Counted from the first letter of the stretch, positions 1 to 10,412 are shown. The stretch: 64,000 bases of DNA from Aliivibrio fischeri (GCF_009727955.1 NZ_WOBR01000011.1:1-64000), one strand, 5' to 3'. Notes: a model not told the origin generated them from the sequence alone. Numbers and translations are program-made.

Positions 1-759
1 GATGTCTTGGCTTAATTGAGCAATTTCGTTTTCGCCATCAATATCAGTACGAACCGTTAAGTTGCCTTCTGCTAGTTTACGGATAACTAATTGAAGTTTT
101 TGGATAGGGTGAACGATCAAGCCTGATAACCACCAAGATGTTACTAATGAAATAACAAAAACAATAAGAACAGTGATAATTGCATTATGTTGAACTTGTG
201 TGTTTCTTTCTGTGCTTTTGTTTATTTCATTGGTAGAGGTATCATTAATTTTTGCAGATAGCGTATTAATTGACTCTGCCATGATATTCCCTAATTTGCT
301 GTATTGAGCAATTAGTGAATTATAATTATCGCTTGTTGTAATGCCTTGTTCTTTTTGCTCTTGAAAGTTAAGGATCTTTTTAGAGAAATCTAAATAATCA
401 TGAACAGCTTTTTTAACTATTGCAGCGTCAGAGCTGAATGTTTTATGGGCAGAGATTTCAACAAGAAGTTCGTTTAGGATCTTCTCATTTTGGCTTAAAT
501 TCTTTAAGAATTCGATTCTACGCTCGTGATCATAGATAGCATAAACAGCACTGATACGCATTGGATACATATGGTCATCAATTTTTGCTAATTGATCTTT
601 ATAAAAAATAAATGAAGTCGTGTTGTTGTTTAAAATATCTTGTTCTTTATCTAGGCTTACTGATGTATACCAAAGAGAAAAGAATAGGGCTAACGCTGTA
701 AATAAAACAGGCAGTAAAACTTGGACGCGAATAGACGTATTTTTAAGTGAAAATTGCAT
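1..759 (-). CDS. methyl-accepting chemotaxis protein, C-terminus cut by window edge
   Basis: Chemoreceptor whose first 253 codons are visible; the signalling domain lies outside the window. It begins [17 protein letters not shown], with a first membrane helix at about residues 9-30, a periplasmic helical sensor, a second helix (around residues 190-212, ending SWWLSGLIV) and the start of a HAMP linker (GNLTVRTDIDGENEIAQL). It is a clear paralogue of the next gene (978-2606): the N-termini, the YKDQLAK segment and the HAMP entry are nearly the same, while the sensor part is more diverged. The start is the ATG at 759, with GAGG about 6 bases upstream. Ligand unknown. Confidence 0.93.
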   Translation of the reverse strand, partial: MQFSLKNTSIRVQVLLPVLFTALALFFSLWYTSVSLDKEQDILNNNTTSFIFYKDQLAKIDDHMYPMRISAVYAIYDHERRIEFLKNLSQNEKILNELLVEISAHKTFSSDAAIVKKAVHDYLDFSKKILNFQEQKEQGITTSDNYNSLIAQYSKLGNIMAESINTLSAKINDTSTNEINKSTERNTQVQHNAIITVLIVFVISLVTSWWLSGLIVHPIQKLQLVIRKLAEGNLTVRTDIDGENEIAQLSQDI

Positions 760-821
760 TTTCAGCCTCTGTAATTCGAAAAAATATCGTTAGATATGTC
801 TCATTGTTAGAATTTTCTCGA

Positions 822-850
822 AATATAGACCTTTGTCACATTCTTGTCGA
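822..850 (-). promoter_or_regulatory. putative sigma70 promoter of the truncated chemoreceptor gene
   Basis: Read on the minus strand, TCGACA (-35, 845-850) and TATATT (-10, 822-827) are separated by exactly 17 bases, about 63 bases before the ATG. The same arrangement and much surrounding sequence recur before the paralogue at 2667-2695, so the promoter appears to have been duplicated with the gene. No sigma28-type flagellar promoter was recognised. Prediction only. Confidence 0.5.
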
Positions 851-923
851 TTGAAATTGTAACTAAATGTGTATTTTTAATTGATCTAGATTAATTGAAT
901 GCAAATTCATTTTCTATAGATAC

Positions 924-955
924 AAAAAAGCAGCAAGAGGTTAACCTTGCTGCTT
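924..955 (-). terminator. rho-independent terminator after the 978-2606 chemoreceptor gene
   Basis: The inverted repeat AAAGCAGCAAG/CTTGCTGCTTT has a short loop and, read on the minus strand, is followed by a run of six T. It lies just after the stop of the chemoreceptor gene, so the two tandem chemoreceptor genes are probably separate transcription units. Confidence 0.82.
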
Positions 956-977
956 TAATTCATCATGGATGCTTACA

Positions 978-2606
978 TTATAACTTAAAGAATGATAACT
1001 GTTCTTTTTGTTGTTCTGCTAGCTTTGATAGTTCATTACTTGCACTTGCGCTTTGGCTGATGCCCGTAACATTTTGATTGACTAATTCAGACATATTTAC
1101 CACGTTGCGGTTAATATCTTGAGTTACTTGAGATTGCTCTTCAGCAGCCGTTGCCACTTGCGTATTCATATCATTGATGGATGCTATCGAATTGGTAATT
1201 TGAAGTAGGGCATCACTAGCTTTTGCTGTAAGCTCTTTATTTAATTCCAGTTTATCTAAGCTCGATTCCATGCTTGCATTCGCAAGTGTAGATTGCTCTT
1301 GAAGTGATTCAATAATCGTTTGAATTTCTTGAGTTGAATCTTGCGTGCGAGCTGCAAGCATACGAACTTCATCAGCAACAACCGCAAAACCACGACCAGA
1401 CTCACCAGCACGAGCAGCTTCAATTGCCGCATTTAAAGCGAGTAGGTTAGTTTGATCAGATACGCCGCGAATAACTTCAACGACATTGTTGATCTGTTCA
1501 GATTGTTCTTTTAAGCGATTAACAACCACTGCCGCATCTGTTAGTGCTGACCCCATTTCTTCACTTGCTTTGTTACTTTGAGTAAAGATATCTAGTCCAT
1601 TATGAGCCAATTCATTTGTTTCACGTGCTGTTTTATCTGCCGCTAATGCATTATCGCTCACGTTATTAGCTGTACTTGATAGTTCATTAACAGCAGAAGC
1701 GACTTGTTCGATTTCGCTTAGTTCTTGCTGTGAGTTGTTTTCCGCTTCAGTCATCACTGCCGCTAGTTCTGTTGATGCTGCTGCAACATCTTCACTGATG
1801 CGTGACAATGCTTCTACTGTAGTTTGTAGTTGAGATGCTGTGGTATTGATGTCTTTGCTCAATGTTGCAATCTCATTATCACCATCGGCATTAGCTCGTA
1901 CTGTTAAGTCACCTTCAGCTAAGCGACGGATAATTAATTGAATTTGTTGAATTGGATTAACAATTAAGCCTGAAAGCCACCATGCAGTGATCATCGACAT
2001 AATAAAGACAGCTAAAATAGTTAGACCTGCTGTGGTTTTCACTTGAGTGTTTTTCTCATAGCTTTCTTTCATTGCAATATCAGAAAACTCATTTACACGT
2101 TGAGAAAGAGCATTGATAGAAGAAACCATGCTATTACCAATATTACGGTATTGCGAGATAAGCGCATCGTAACTTTGAGAAACGGCCTGACCACTTTCTT
2201 TTTTATTTAGATATTCAATAACCTTATGGGAAAACTGAACGTAGTTATTGATATTAGTACGAACTAGATTAACTTCTTTAGCGAATGTTTTTCTTGCTTC
2301 TAGTTCATCCAGCAATACATTGATGTCATCTACTTTATTTCGTAATTCATTCGTGAAGTTTGCACGACGATCCGTATCATAAATGGCATAAACAGCGCTG
2401 ATACGTAGGGGGTAAACTTCGTCATCAACTTTTGCAAGTTGGTCTTTATAGAAGACGAAAGAATCAGTATTGTTAGCAATAATATCTTGTTCTTTTTCAA
2501 GTGTAGAGGCAGTGAAACCTAACGAAATGAACAACGCAAGTGCGGTGAGTACAACGGGTAGTAAAACTTGAATACGTATAGACGTATTTTTTAATGAAAA
2601 TTGCAT
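978..2606 (-). CDS. methyl-accepting chemotaxis protein
   Basis: Full-length chemoreceptor (542 residues) of the inner membrane, passing a periplasmic signal to CheA/CheW. Order: membrane helix at about 9-30, helical periplasmic sensor, second helix at about 195-215 (ending WWLSGLIV), HAMP domain (about 215-270), then a long coiled-coil signalling domain. The highly conserved hairpin tip is present ([20 protein letters not shown], then [12 protein letters not shown]). There is no C-terminal CheR-tethering pentapeptide; it ends EQLSFFKL. The start ATG at 2606 has AGAGG 5 bases before it. Tandem paralogue of the gene truncated at the window edge. Ligand unknown. Confidence 0.96.
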   Translation of the reverse strand: MQFSLKNTSIRIQVLLPVVLTALALFISLGFTASTLEKEQDIIANNTDSFVFYKDQLAKVDDEVYPLRISAVYAIYDTDRRANFTNELRNKVDDINVLLDELEARKTFAKEVNLVRTNINNYVQFSHKVIEYLNKKESGQAVSQSYDALISQYRNIGNSMVSSINALSQRVNEFSDIAMKESYEKNTQVKTTAGLTILAVFIMSMITAWWLSGLIVNPIQQIQLIIRRLAEGDLTVRANADGDNEIATLSKDINTTASQLQTTVEALSRISEDVAAASTELAAVMTEAENNSQQELSEIEQVASAVNELSSTANNVSDNALAADKTARETNELAHNGLDIFTQSNKASEEMGSALTDAAVVVNRLKEQSEQINNVVEVIRGVSDQTNLLALNAAIEAARAGESGRGFAVVADEVRMLAARTQDSTQEIQTIIESLQEQSTLANASMESSLDKLELNKELTAKASDALLQITNSIASINDMNTQVATAAEEQSQVTQDINRNVVNMSELVNQNVTGISQSASASNELSKLAEQQKEQLSFFKL

Positions 2607-2666
2607 TAAAGCCTCTTAAATTTGAGAAAATGGTTGTAAATTTACATTTATTTTGCATTTTCTCGA

Positions 2667-2695
2667 ATTTTAGACTTTTGTCACACTTTTGTCGA
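2667..2695 (-). promoter_or_regulatory. putative sigma70 promoter of the chemoreceptor gene
   Basis: Minus-strand TCGACA (-35) and TAAAAT (-10) with a 17-base spacer, 61 bases before the ATG. About 50 surrounding bases (2657-2708) closely match 813-863 before the paralogue, including two TTTTGTC-like repeats 11 bases apart. Confidence 0.5.
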
Positions 2696-2789
2696 TGGTA
2701 AATGTAACAATTTATGGTTTTTTTTGTCTTTAGATTAGCTTTTACTGGTTAACCTGCTGTTTAAATAAGAGTACTTTATTTACATTTAT

Positions 2790-3035
2790 TTAGTTTTCCG
2801 CCATTTCAATTTCATATATTTCATCAGCAATATCTTGAGTTTTACGTTCAATAATAGCTTGAGCATCGGCTAATCCCTGATTATAAAAGACAGGTCCTGT
2901 TTGCTTAATAATGAAATCTAATAAGAACTCCCCATCAAATTGGCCTAATTCATGATCAAGTTCTTGTTCAAAATAGCGCTGAAATTGTTGGATTAATTCG
3001 TCACGTTTGTTCTTAGGAATATCAATCGTTGGCAT
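2790..3035 (-). CDS. DUF2164 family protein
   Basis: Small soluble acidic protein of 81 residues, starting MPTIDIPKNKRDELIQQFQR and carrying the DYY-like LDFIIKQTGPVFYNQGLADA segment typical of the DUF2164 family as I recall it. No membrane segment or signal peptide is visible. The ATG at 3035 is preceded by AAGGA. Function unknown. It follows the hut operon on the same strand, but a hairpin at 3106-3139 lies between them, so it is probably not co-transcribed with hut. Confidence 0.8.
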   Translation of the reverse strand: MPTIDIPKNKRDELIQQFQRYFEQELDHELGQFDGEFLLDFIIKQTGPVFYNQGLADAQAIIERKTQDIADEIYEIEMAEN

Positions 3036-3105
3036 TGTACTTCCTTGATTTATTGAATGTATTGATATTGTACTGATAAAAAATGAAGACTCAAATTGGG
3101 AAAGA

Positions 3106-3139
3106 ATACCCTTAGAGATAGTATTACCTCCAAGGGTAT
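3106..3139 (-). terminator. putative terminator of the hut operon
   Basis: ATACCCTT and AAGGGTAT form an 8-base perfect stem extended by imperfect pairs. On the minus strand it is followed by TCTTTCC. It lies just after the stop of hutH (3146). The T tract is weak, so the call is moderate. Confidence 0.6.
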
Positions 3140-3145
3140 GAGTTT

Positions 3146-4678
3146 TTATATACTAGGAAGTAAGGTATCGGGCATTAAATGATTATATACGGCTTCTTTT
3201 AATAACGAGTTGGCTTTTTCGATATCTGGTGCGAAGTAACGATCTTTATCATAAAAATCAACACGTTCACGTAGCAGTTCTTTTGCTTTTTCTATTCTAT
3301 TTGAGCTTTTGTTTGGCGCTCTAAAATCGAGACCTTGAGCTGCGGCTAATAGTTCAACGGCCAAAATACCACGTGTGTTTTCTGCCATATCGCCTAATCG
3401 ACGTCCTGCAAATGTCGCCATAGAGACATGATCTTCTTGGTTTGCTGAAGTTGGTAAACTATCAATTGAGGCGGGGTGTGCTAGCGTCTTGTTTTCACTA
3501 GCTAATGCTGCAGCGGTTACTTGTGCAATCATAAAGCCAGAGTTTACACCACCATTATCCACCAAAAATGGAGGTAATTTGCTTAATCCATTGTCAATTA
3601 AAAGCGCCATTCTACGCTCTGATAAACTGCCTATTTCTGAAATGGCTAAAGCAAGATTATCTGCGGCCATGGCGACGGGCTCTGCATGAAAATTACCACC
3701 AGAAATAATGTCGCCATCATCCGCAAAGACAAGTGGATTGTCAGAGACTGAATTGGCTTCAATCTCTAATATATCAGCAGAGTTTCGGATCTGCTGTAAA
3801 CAAGCTCCCATTACCTGTGGTTGGCATCGAAGTGAATAGGGGTCTTGTACTCGTTCACAACATTGGTGAGACAGGCCTATGTCACTGCTTTGACCTAAAA
3901 GGTGTCGATAAGCAAGTGCGGCATCCATTTGGCTGCGATGACCACGTACACGATGAATTCGTGGATCAAATGGTTTACGACTACCAAGAGCGGCTTCTAC
4001 AGACATGGCACCACAGACAGTGGCTGAAGCGTAAAGGTCTTCAGCCGCAAATAAACCTTCAAGTGCAAATGCAGTAGAGGCTTGGGTGCCATTAAGTAGG
4101 GCTAGTCCTTCTTTTGGTGCCAGTGTTATTGGAATTAATCCAGCTATTTCTAATGCTGTTTTTCCTGTGATTACTTCACCTCGATAGCGAGCCTCACCTT
4201 CTCCTAATAGAACGGTACTCATGTGAGCTAATGGGGCAAGATCCCCAGAAGCACCAACAGACCCTTTTTTGGGTATGCACGGATAGACTTCTGAATTGAC
4301 TAATTGTACTAAAGCGTCAATAACTAAAGGGCGAATACCTGAATAACCTCTAGCAAGACTATTTATTTTGAGTACCATCATCAAGCGAACAGTCGCATCC
4401 TCCATAAACTCACCAATACCAGCTGCATGAGAAAGCACGATACTTCGCTGTAGTGTTTCTAAATCTTTTTCAGCAATACGTGTATTAGCGAGTAAACCAA
4501 ACCCTGTATTAATACCGTAAACGGTTTTATCTTCTTTAATTACTTGAGCAACAACATTTGCACTGATGAGCATATCTGGCAGAGCGTTAGGATCTAACGA
4601 TAATTTTGTAGGGTGACGGCTAACTTCACGTAACTGTTTCAGGGATAACTTACCTGGAGTAATGTCTAATGAATACAT
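3146..4678 (-). CDS. hutH: histidine ammonia-lyase
   Basis: First enzyme of histidine degradation: L-histidine to trans-urocanate plus ammonia, cytoplasmic homotetramer. Length (510) matches the family. The Ala143-Ser144-Gly145 triad in [14 protein letters not shown], which cyclises to the MIO electrophile, is intact, as are the YGINTGFG segment and the SVSDNPLV segment. It is the last gene of the hutI-hutG-hutU-hutH operon, 41 bases after hutU, and is presumably repressed by HutC and relieved by urocanate, as in other gammaproteobacteria. Confidence 0.98.
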   Translation of the reverse strand: MYSLDITPGKLSLKQLREVSRHPTKLSLDPNALPDMLISANVVAQVIKEDKTVYGINTGFGLLANTRIAEKDLETLQRSIVLSHAAGIGEFMEDATVRLMMVLKINSLARGYSGIRPLVIDALVQLVNSEVYPCIPKKGSVGASGDLAPLAHMSTVLLGEGEARYRGEVITGKTALEIAGLIPITLAPKEGLALLNGTQASTAFALEGLFAAEDLYASATVCGAMSVEAALGSRKPFDPRIHRVRGHRSQMDAALAYRHLLGQSSDIGLSHQCCERVQDPYSLRCQPQVMGACLQQIRNSADILEIEANSVSDNPLVFADDGDIISGGNFHAEPVAMAADNLALAISEIGSLSERRMALLIDNGLSKLPPFLVDNGGVNSGFMIAQVTAAALASENKTLAHPASIDSLPTSANQEDHVSMATFAGRRLGDMAENTRGILAVELLAAAQGLDFRAPNKSSNRIEKAKELLRERVDFYDKDRYFAPDIEKANSLLKEAVYNHLMPDTLLPSI

Positions 4679-4719
4679 AATTTTCTTCTCATTATAATTT
4701 TATTTTTATTAGTATTAAT

Positions 4720-6414
4720 TTATTTGTTAGGTACAGATAACATAGGTAAATCTAGATTTTGCTCTTTTGCACAATTGATCGCTATATCATAACCTGCATC
4801 AGCATGTCGCATTACGCCCGTTGCCGGGTCATTATGTAATACTCGACTGACACGTTCAGTAGCTTCGTCAGTGCCATCACATACGATGACCATACCTGAA
4901 TGTTGTGAGAAACCCATGCCTACGCCTCCACCATGGTGTAAGGATACCCACGTTGCTCCAGAGGCAGTATTGAGCAGGGCGTTTAATAATGGCCAATCGG
5001 AAACAGCATCAGAACCATCCATCATGTCTTCGGTTTCACGGTTTGGACTGGCGACAGAGCCTGAATCAAGATGATCACGACCAATGACGATAGGAGCTTT
5101 TAACTCTCCATTTTTTACCATCTCATTGAATGCTTTACCGAGACGAGCACGATCTTTTAGTCCAACCCAGCAGATACGTGCAGGTAATCCTTGAAATTGA
5201 ATGCGTTCACGTGCCATGTCTAACCAATTGTGAAGGTGTGGATTATCAGGGATCAGTTCTTTTACTTTTTGGTCGGTTTTGTAAATATCTTCAGGATCAC
5301 CAGATAGAGCTGCCCAGCGAAATGGTCCTATACCTTCACAAAATAGAGGACGAATATAAGCTGGGACGAATCCAGGGAAATCAAAGGCATTAGTGATGCC
5401 TTCTTCAAAAGCCATTTGTCGAATATTGTTGCCATAATCTACCGTTGCTGAGCCTGATTTTTGAAGAGATAGCATTGCCTCTACTTGAACTGCCATTGAT
5501 TGTTTTGCTGCATTCACTACATTGATTTCATCTTTTAAGCGCATTTTTGCTGCGTGATCCATTGACCATCCCTGAGGTAAATAACCATTAAGAGGGTCAT
5601 GGGCAGATGTTTGGTCAGTGGTAATGTCAGGAACAATTCCACGTTTTACAATTTCAGCATAGACATCAGCAGCATTACCTAATAAACCAACAGAAATAGG
5701 AGAGCCAGAACGTTTTGCTTCTTCAATGATAGAGAGGGCTTCACTGAGTGTTGTTGCTTTACGGTCTACATAGCCTGTACGGAGACGGTAATCGATACGA
5801 GATTCATCACACTCAACCGCTAGCATTGAGAAGCCAGCCATGGTTGCAGCAAGAGGTTGAGCACCTCCCATACCGCCAAGACCACCAGTTAGGATCCAGC
5901 GACCTTGTGTATCACCATTAAAATGCTGCTTTGCCATTGCAACAAAAGTTTCGTAAGTTCCTTGAACAATACCTTGTGACCCAATGTAGATCCAACTGCC
6001 AGCCGTCATTTGACCGTACATCATTAAACCTTGTTTATCGAGTTCATTAAAATGCGCCCAGTTAGCCCAATGTGGAACTAAATTTGAGTTCGCAATTAAT
6101 ACTCGTGGTGCATTAGCATGAGTTTTAAAAACTCCGACGGGTTTTCCTGATTGCACCATTAAGGTTTCATCATCTTCTAGACGAGTTAATACTTCGATGA
6201 TTTTATCGTAGCATTGCCAGTTTCGTGCAGCACGGCCAATCCCCCCATATACCACCAAAGCGTGGGGGTGCTCTGCAACGTCAGGGTGTAAATTATTCAT
6301 TAGCATTCGAAGTGGGGCTTCTGTTAACCATGATTTAGCCGTTAACTCGACTCCTGTCGGTGCAATGATAGTACGAGATTCATCCAGTCTAGGGTTAGAT
6401 GATGTTTGTGTCAT
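4720..6414 (-). CDS. hutU: urocanate hydratase
   Basis: Second step of histidine degradation: urocanate plus water to 4-imidazolone-5-propionate, using a tightly bound NAD+ as electrophile. 564 residues, the usual length. The glycine-rich NAD-binding stretch [11 protein letters not shown] and the [16 protein letters not shown] segment are present, as is the C-terminal [18 protein letters not shown] signature. Lies 18 bases after hutG and before hutH in the hut operon. Start ATG at 6414 with GGAGAAG upstream. Confidence 0.98.
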   Translation of the reverse strand: MTQTSSNPRLDESRTIIAPTGVELTAKSWLTEAPLRMLMNNLHPDVAEHPHALVVYGGIGRAARNWQCYDKIIEVLTRLEDDETLMVQSGKPVGVFKTHANAPRVLIANSNLVPHWANWAHFNELDKQGLMMYGQMTAGSWIYIGSQGIVQGTYETFVAMAKQHFNGDTQGRWILTGGLGGMGGAQPLAATMAGFSMLAVECDESRIDYRLRTGYVDRKATTLSEALSIIEEAKRSGSPISVGLLGNAADVYAEIVKRGIVPDITTDQTSAHDPLNGYLPQGWSMDHAAKMRLKDEINVVNAAKQSMAVQVEAMLSLQKSGSATVDYGNNIRQMAFEEGITNAFDFPGFVPAYIRPLFCEGIGPFRWAALSGDPEDIYKTDQKVKELIPDNPHLHNWLDMARERIQFQGLPARICWVGLKDRARLGKAFNEMVKNGELKAPIVIGRDHLDSGSVASPNRETEDMMDGSDAVSDWPLLNALLNTASGATWVSLHHGGGVGMGFSQHSGMVIVCDGTDEATERVSRVLHNDPATGVMRHADAGYDIAINCAKEQNLDLPMLSVPNK

Positions 6415-6432
6415 TATTGCTTCTCCTTGCTA

Positions 6433-7470
6433 TTACATATTTGATTTCATGCCGTGAGCGATGGTCCAAACGAGCCGAGCAACTAAACGTGCCGTTTGAT
6501 TATCAATATCAAAGGTAGGATTAAACTCAGCGAGATCCGCCAGTAGTAATTTGGATTCGCCGTGTTGGTTTTTAGCTTTTAAAATATCGGGTAACAGTGA
6601 TTCTATAATCTCTAATGAAACACCACGCACTGCAGGAGCGCTAACACCCGGTGCGCATGATGCTGGAAATACGTCGATATCGATAGTGAGATAAAGAAAA
6701 TCGTTTTGTTCAATGAATTCGGAAAGGGCTTGTTTAATTTGAGGTAAATTTGAGAGATTCATTTCAATATCATCGAAATAAAGCACATCTAACTGTTTCG
6801 CTTTGTGGTAAAGAGCTTGAGTGTTACTGCCTTTATTTAGACCTAAACATGCATAGTGGAAAGGCCAATGTTGAACATGACAAAATTCTGATATTTGGTG
6901 GAATGGTGTTCCAGAGTTGCCGTATTGTTTACTTGATTGAGACGCTGAAGTTGATGGTGATTGAGGTAAGTTCCTCAAATCAAAATGTGCATCGAAATTA
7001 ATGATACCAATACATGGTGGAGTAATAGGTGATGTTAAAACAGCTCTGTTTTGTAAATATCGAGCAATGCCTTGAAATGATCCCCATGCTACTTCATGAC
7101 CACCTCCGAGAACAATAACTTGATGCCTATTGGTTAAGGCTGATTTTATTTTGATCCCGAGTTGCTTTTGAGCTAATTCAAGGTCGCCATCATTACACTG
7201 GATATCACCTCCATCATAAACATCGCTTTGATGGTGCCAAGCTAAATTAGCTAATGCACGACGAATGACCTGAGGAGCGGCATAAGCTCCCTTACGTCCT
7301 TTATTACGAATAACGCCTTCATCACAGGCAAAGCCTAATAGCATTATGCCATCTTGATTTGTACTGTTTGCCCCTTTTACTTTTTGATGCCATCGTAAAC
7401 CAAGTTCACCATCTTCATGATCTACTCTTCCGATCCAGTTTGTCATGTGGCTCGATGTATTATTTTTCAT
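6433..7470 (-). CDS. hutG: formimidoylglutamase
   Basis: Fourth enzyme of the pathway: N-formimidoyl-glutamate to glutamate plus formamide, a manganese enzyme of the arginase/ureohydrolase family. Metal-ligand motifs are visible: [16 protein letters not shown] and [13 protein letters not shown] place the start at the ATG at 7470 because GGAGAG lies 7 bases upstream. This overlaps the end of hutI by 11 bases, suggesting translational coupling. An in-frame upstream start at 7485 and the ATG at 7446 are the alternatives. 345 residues. Confidence 0.95.
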   Translation of the reverse strand: MKNNTSSHMTNWIGRVDHEDGELGLRWHQKVKGANSTNQDGIMLLGFACDEGVIRNKGRKGAYAAPQVIRRALANLAWHHQSDVYDGGDIQCNDGDLELAQKQLGIKIKSALTNRHQVIVLGGGHEVAWGSFQGIARYLQNRAVLTSPITPPCIGIINFDAHFDLRNLPQSPSTSASQSSKQYGNSGTPFHQISEFCHVQHWPFHYACLGLNKGSNTQALYHKAKQLDVLYFDDIEMNLSNLPQIKQALSEFIEQNDFLYLTIDIDVFPASCAPGVSAPAVRGVSLEIIESLLPDILKAKNQHGESKLLLADLAEFNPTFDIDNQTARLVARLVWTIAHGMKSNM

Positions 7471-8686
7471 GAAAGATCTCTCCATCGACCACCCTCGCTA
7501 TTAGGTCAGGTACCCCTAATCGATAGGAAAGTTCAGCTGGTGAATCCAACTGCCAAATGGCAAAATCAGCCTCCATACCAACCGCTATTTTCCCTCTGAA
7601 ATGTTGTAACCCAAGTGCTTGAGCTGCATGACAAGTGACGCCACGTAATGACTCTTCTGGCGTTAATTTAAATAAGGTACAGGCCATGTTCATTATTGTT
7701 CGCAATGACGCAATAGGAGAGGTTCCGGGGTTAAAATCCGTCGCAATAGCCATTGGTACCTTATATTGCCTTAATAAAGGAATTGGGGGGAGTTTGCTTT
7801 CGTTTAGATAATAGAAGGCTCCGGGAAGTAGAGTTGCTACGGTATTATTCTTTGCTAATGCTTTAACACCATTTTCATCAAGGTATTCGATGTGATCGAC
7901 AGAGTCTGCCCCCATAGAGGCGGCTAGTGCACTTCCTCCAAGATTGGAGAGCTGCTCTGTATGTCCCTTAATTCTTAATCCATGTTTGAGTGTCGCACGA
8001 AAAACACGTTCACATTGTTTGGGTGAAAACCCAATGCCTTCGCAAAAAACATCAACATGATTGGCAAGGTTCAATTTAACCACTTGAGGAATGATGGTGT
8101 CGCAAATTAAGTCTATATATTCATCCGAACGGTTTTTGTATTCTGGAGGAACAGCATGTGCAGCAAGAAGTGTAGAGGATACTTTCATGTCAGGTAACTC
8201 AGATATACGTTTCGCTACCTTAAGCATTTTTATTTCATCATCAAGAGTTAGGCCATAGCCAGATTTGATCTCAATGGTTGTTACACCGTCACGCTTAAGT
8301 CCTTCTAGGCGGTGAATCGCTAGGTGATAAAGCTCATCCTCACTTGTTTTACGTGTTGCTTGTACGGTCGATAAAATTCCGCCACCTTGTTTTGCTATCT
8401 CTTCATAAGGTACACCTTGTAAACGTTGCTCGAATTCATTTGCACGGTTTCCTGCAAAAATAAGGTGTGTATGACAGTCAATAAAGCCGGGAGTAACTAA
8501 TGCGTGCGCACAATCAATAATATCAGGGTGGCCATGTAAAATAGACGGACAGGGTTCACCAACATATTCAACTTTCCCGTTTCTTACTCCTATCATGGCA
8601 TCTTTCAGCACTTGGTAGCCATCAGAACCCGTCTGCTGTTTATCCACCATAGAAACAAGATGTAAATTAATAAAAACTTTGTCCAT
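7460..8686 (-). CDS. hutI: imidazolonepropionase
   Basis: Third step: hydrolysis of 4-imidazolone-5-propionate to N-formimidoyl-glutamate. Zinc-dependent amidohydrolase fold, 408 residues. Visible are the first metal motif [10 protein letters not shown], the EIKSGYGL segment, the metal His in KGHTEQ, and [10 protein letters not shown] near the C-terminus. It is the first gene of the hut operon. A HutC-type operator sits 44 bases upstream (8730-8741). The order hutI-G-U-H with a separately transcribed hutC upstream is typical of vibrios. Confidence 0.97.
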   Translation of the reverse strand: MDKVFINLHLVSMVDKQQTGSDGYQVLKDAMIGVRNGKVEYVGEPCPSILHGHPDIIDCAHALVTPGFIDCHTHLIFAGNRANEFEQRLQGVPYEEIAKQGGGILSTVQATRKTSEDELYHLAIHRLEGLKRDGVTTIEIKSGYGLTLDDEIKMLKVAKRISELPDMKVSSTLLAAHAVPPEYKNRSDEYIDLICDTIIPQVVKLNLANHVDVFCEGIGFSPKQCERVFRATLKHGLRIKGHTEQLSNLGGSALAASMGADSVDHIEYLDENGVKALAKNNTVATLLPGAFYYLNESKLPPIPLLRQYKVPMAIATDFNPGTSPIASLRTIMNMACTLFKLTPEESLRGVTCHAAQALGLQHFRGKIAVGMEADFAIWQLDSPAELSYRLGVPDLIARVVDGEIFHEK

Positions 8687-8729
8687 ACGTCATGTCCATT
8701 TTTATCTGGTTGTCTTGATAAAAAACTAT

Positions 8730-8741
8730 ATGTATATACAA
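8730..8741 (-). promoter_or_regulatory. putative HutC operator before hutI
   Basis: ATGTATATACAA differs by one base from the palindrome TTGTATATACAA, the type of site reported for the GntR-family repressor HutC in gammaproteobacteria. It lies 44-55 bases before the hutI start, where it could block the operon promoter. A second, weaker copy lies before hutC at 9589-9600. Confidence 0.72.
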
Positions 8742-8796
8742 ATAAATAGTCTGTTTTTTATGAAAAGACAAGATGGGATGTAATGGAGTTGTGATC

Positions 8797-8826
8797 AAAA
8801 GTGCAATTATTGACCATTGCACTTTT
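8797..8826 (-). terminator. terminator after hutC
   Basis: AAAAGTGCAAT and ATTGCACTTTT form a perfect 11-base stem with an 8-base loop, 44 bases beyond the hutC stop on the minus strand, with T residues after the stem. It implies that hutC is not simply read through into hutI. The hairpin is symmetrical and could also act on the plus strand. Confidence 0.72.
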
Positions 8827-8869
8827 AGAATTGTGAGGAGGAGAATCGATGAAGCACGAGCTTAGAAAA

Positions 8870-9571
8870 TTAAACTTTACTGCGAGACGTCAGTTTATAT
8901 CTGTCACCGGGGTGGTATAGAAGTGCAATGCTAACTAATTTGTCTTCACTCCAAGTCCGGCGGTTCAGTAATAGACAGGGGGTTTTATTGTCCATATGCA
9001 AAAGTTCGGAGACGTGCTCATTTGGAATGATTGCCTCTACAGAATGTTCTATATCACTTAAAGGGCAAATCTGAACCAAATATTCATTCGGCGTTTGAGT
9101 TGTAAAATCTTGTTTTAGATAATCTTTTACAAATAACGGATTAACCCATCGGTCTTCTAATTGAATGGGGACATCATTTTCGTAATGAACAATTTGAGTA
9201 AAATAAATCGAAGTATCATTACGAACCCCAATCTTTAAAGCAATATCATCTTTAGCTATTACTTCTTCTTTTTTAATTACTTTACTACTGTAATGGTGGC
9301 CACGTTGGTGTACTTCTGTTGCTATATTACGAATTTCCATCAGAGGTGATTCAGCTTTTTTATGGCAAACAAAGGTGCCTAAGCGTGGTGTTCGCTCTAA
9401 TAAGCCTTCATTTACAAGCTCTTTAATGGCTTTGTTTGCTGTCATACGACTGACAGAGAATTCATTAGCAAGATCTATTTCTGTTGGTATTTTATAGCCA
9501 ATAGGCCAAGTTCTTGTTTGAATTTTTTCGTTCAGATATTGCTTTATCAGTAAGTAACGAGGTTGGCTCAT
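8870..9571 (-). CDS. hutC: histidine utilization repressor, GntR family
   Basis: Transcription repressor of the hut operon, released by urocanate in characterised homologues. 233 residues: an N-terminal GntR winged helix-turn-helix (about 5-70, with PTEIDLANEFSVSRMTANKAI) followed by a UTRA effector-binding domain (about 90-230). It lies directly upstream of hutI on the same strand. A near-palindromic site before its own start suggests autoregulation. Note a short plus-strand reading frame antisense to its 3' end (8849-8920). Confidence 0.95.
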   Translation of the reverse strand: MSQPRYLLIKQYLNEKIQTRTWPIGYKIPTEIDLANEFSVSRMTANKAIKELVNEGLLERTPRLGTFVCHKKAESPLMEIRNIATEVHQRGHHYSSKVIKKEEVIAKDDIALKIGVRNDTSIYFTQIVHYENDVPIQLEDRWVNPLFVKDYLKQDFTTQTPNEYLVQICPLSDIEHSVEAIIPNEHVSELLHMDNKTPCLLLNRRTWSEDKLVSIALLYHPGDRYKLTSRSKV

Positions 9572-9588
9572 AGTGTTCTACTTTTAAA

Positions 9589-9600
9589 TTGACTATACAA
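9589..9600 (-). promoter_or_regulatory. putative HutC operator before hutC
   Basis: TTGACTATACAA matches TTGTATATACAA at 10 of 12 positions and sits 18 bases before the hutC ATG. Together with the better site before hutI, this suggests that HutC represses both its own gene and the operon. Confidence 0.55.
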
Positions 9601-9713
9601 ATAAAAGCAACTTTTTGAGTAACTTTCAAGTTAAATTGTCATTTATTAGATCAGAGTAAGTTAGATGAAATCATTTCATACACAGAGTAAACTGTGCCTG
9701 AAACCAATTCAAA

Positions 9714-10352
9714 ATGATTAGAGCATTATCAATGCATTTATTAGACAGATTAACGATTCGTCTTTTTCATGATGAAAGACAAAAGCAGTTTTCAGGTGAT
9801 CATGCGAGAAGTTTAGGATGGAGCTCTACTGAATCGCAATTTTTGCGTTTTAAAACGATGACGCAAGTAATCAACTTTGAGCAAAAAACGGTGTTGGATT
9901 TGGGCTGTGGTTACGGTGATTTTAAAACATTTTTAGATATGAGTTGTTGTATTAAGAGCTATACCGGTGTTGATCAACAGAGCAGTTTTATCAAGCAGGC
10001 GAAATTATTATTTAAGCATCATACAAATTGTGAGTTTATTAAAGCGGATTTTTCTGCGACGACATTGCCAAAAGCCGATATCGTTGTTGCAAGTGGCTCT
10101 TTAAATTATCGAGCTAGAAATAAAACTTATCATGCAAAAGTGATTAAAGATATGTATGAGAGAGCGGAAGAGGCCGTTATTTTTAACTTATTGAATAGTG
10201 AATACTTTAAATCGTCGAGTTTATTAGAAGCGCATGACCCACAGCAGGTGTTGAAATACTGTTTAAGCTTTTGTCCAGACAGTGAATTAATAACCGATTA
10301 TGCAGATGAAGATTTTACAATCGTAATGCGTCACTCCCATTGCAGTCAGTGA
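9714..10352 (+). CDS. class I SAM-dependent methyltransferase
   Basis: Cytoplasmic methyltransferase of 212 residues and unknown substrate. The SAM-binding motif I VLDLGCGYGDFKTFL (about 61-75) is clear, followed by TGVDQQ (motif II acidic loop) and a motif IV-like KADIVVASGSLNYRA. Start uncertain: the ATG at 9714 has no good ribosome-binding site, and the ATG at 9732 has AGAG further upstream. It is transcribed divergently from hutC and converges with the FKBP gene at a shared terminator. Confidence 0.8.
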   Translation: MIRALSMHLLDRLTIRLFHDERQKQFSGDHARSLGWSSTESQFLRFKTMTQVINFEQKTVLDLGCGYGDFKTFLDMSCCIKSYTGVDQQSSFIKQAKLLFKHHTNCEFIKADFSATTLPKADIVVASGSLNYRARNKTYHAKVIKDMYERAEEAVIFNLLNSEYFKSSSLLEAHDPQQVLKYCLSFCPDSELITDYADEDFTIVMRHSHCSQ

Positions 10353-10370
10353 GCAGAAATAACGAATACA

Positions 10371-10400
10371 AAAATGGCTAATCGAGTGATTAGCCATTTT
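10371..10400. terminator. bidirectional terminator
   Basis: AAAATGGCTAATC and GATTAGCCATTTT form a perfect 13-base stem with a GAGT loop, with T residues at both ends. It lies between the convergent methyltransferase and FKBP genes and can serve both. Confidence 0.88.
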
Positions 10401-10412
10401 GTTGGTATCTTT

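Noticed and set aside
895-1077. 60-residue open frame at the left end on the plus strand.
   Set aside because: Covers a terminator and the antisense of the chemoreceptor 3' end; no ribosome-binding site.
3733-4077. 114-residue open frame on the plus strand inside hutH.
   Set aside because: Antisense shadow of a well-conserved gene; no ribosome-binding site or recognisable domain.
8791-8806. CRP site (TGTGATCAAAAGTGCA) before hutI.
   Set aside because: Only the left arm matches; the right arm is not TCACA and it lies within a terminator stem, on the far side of the operator.
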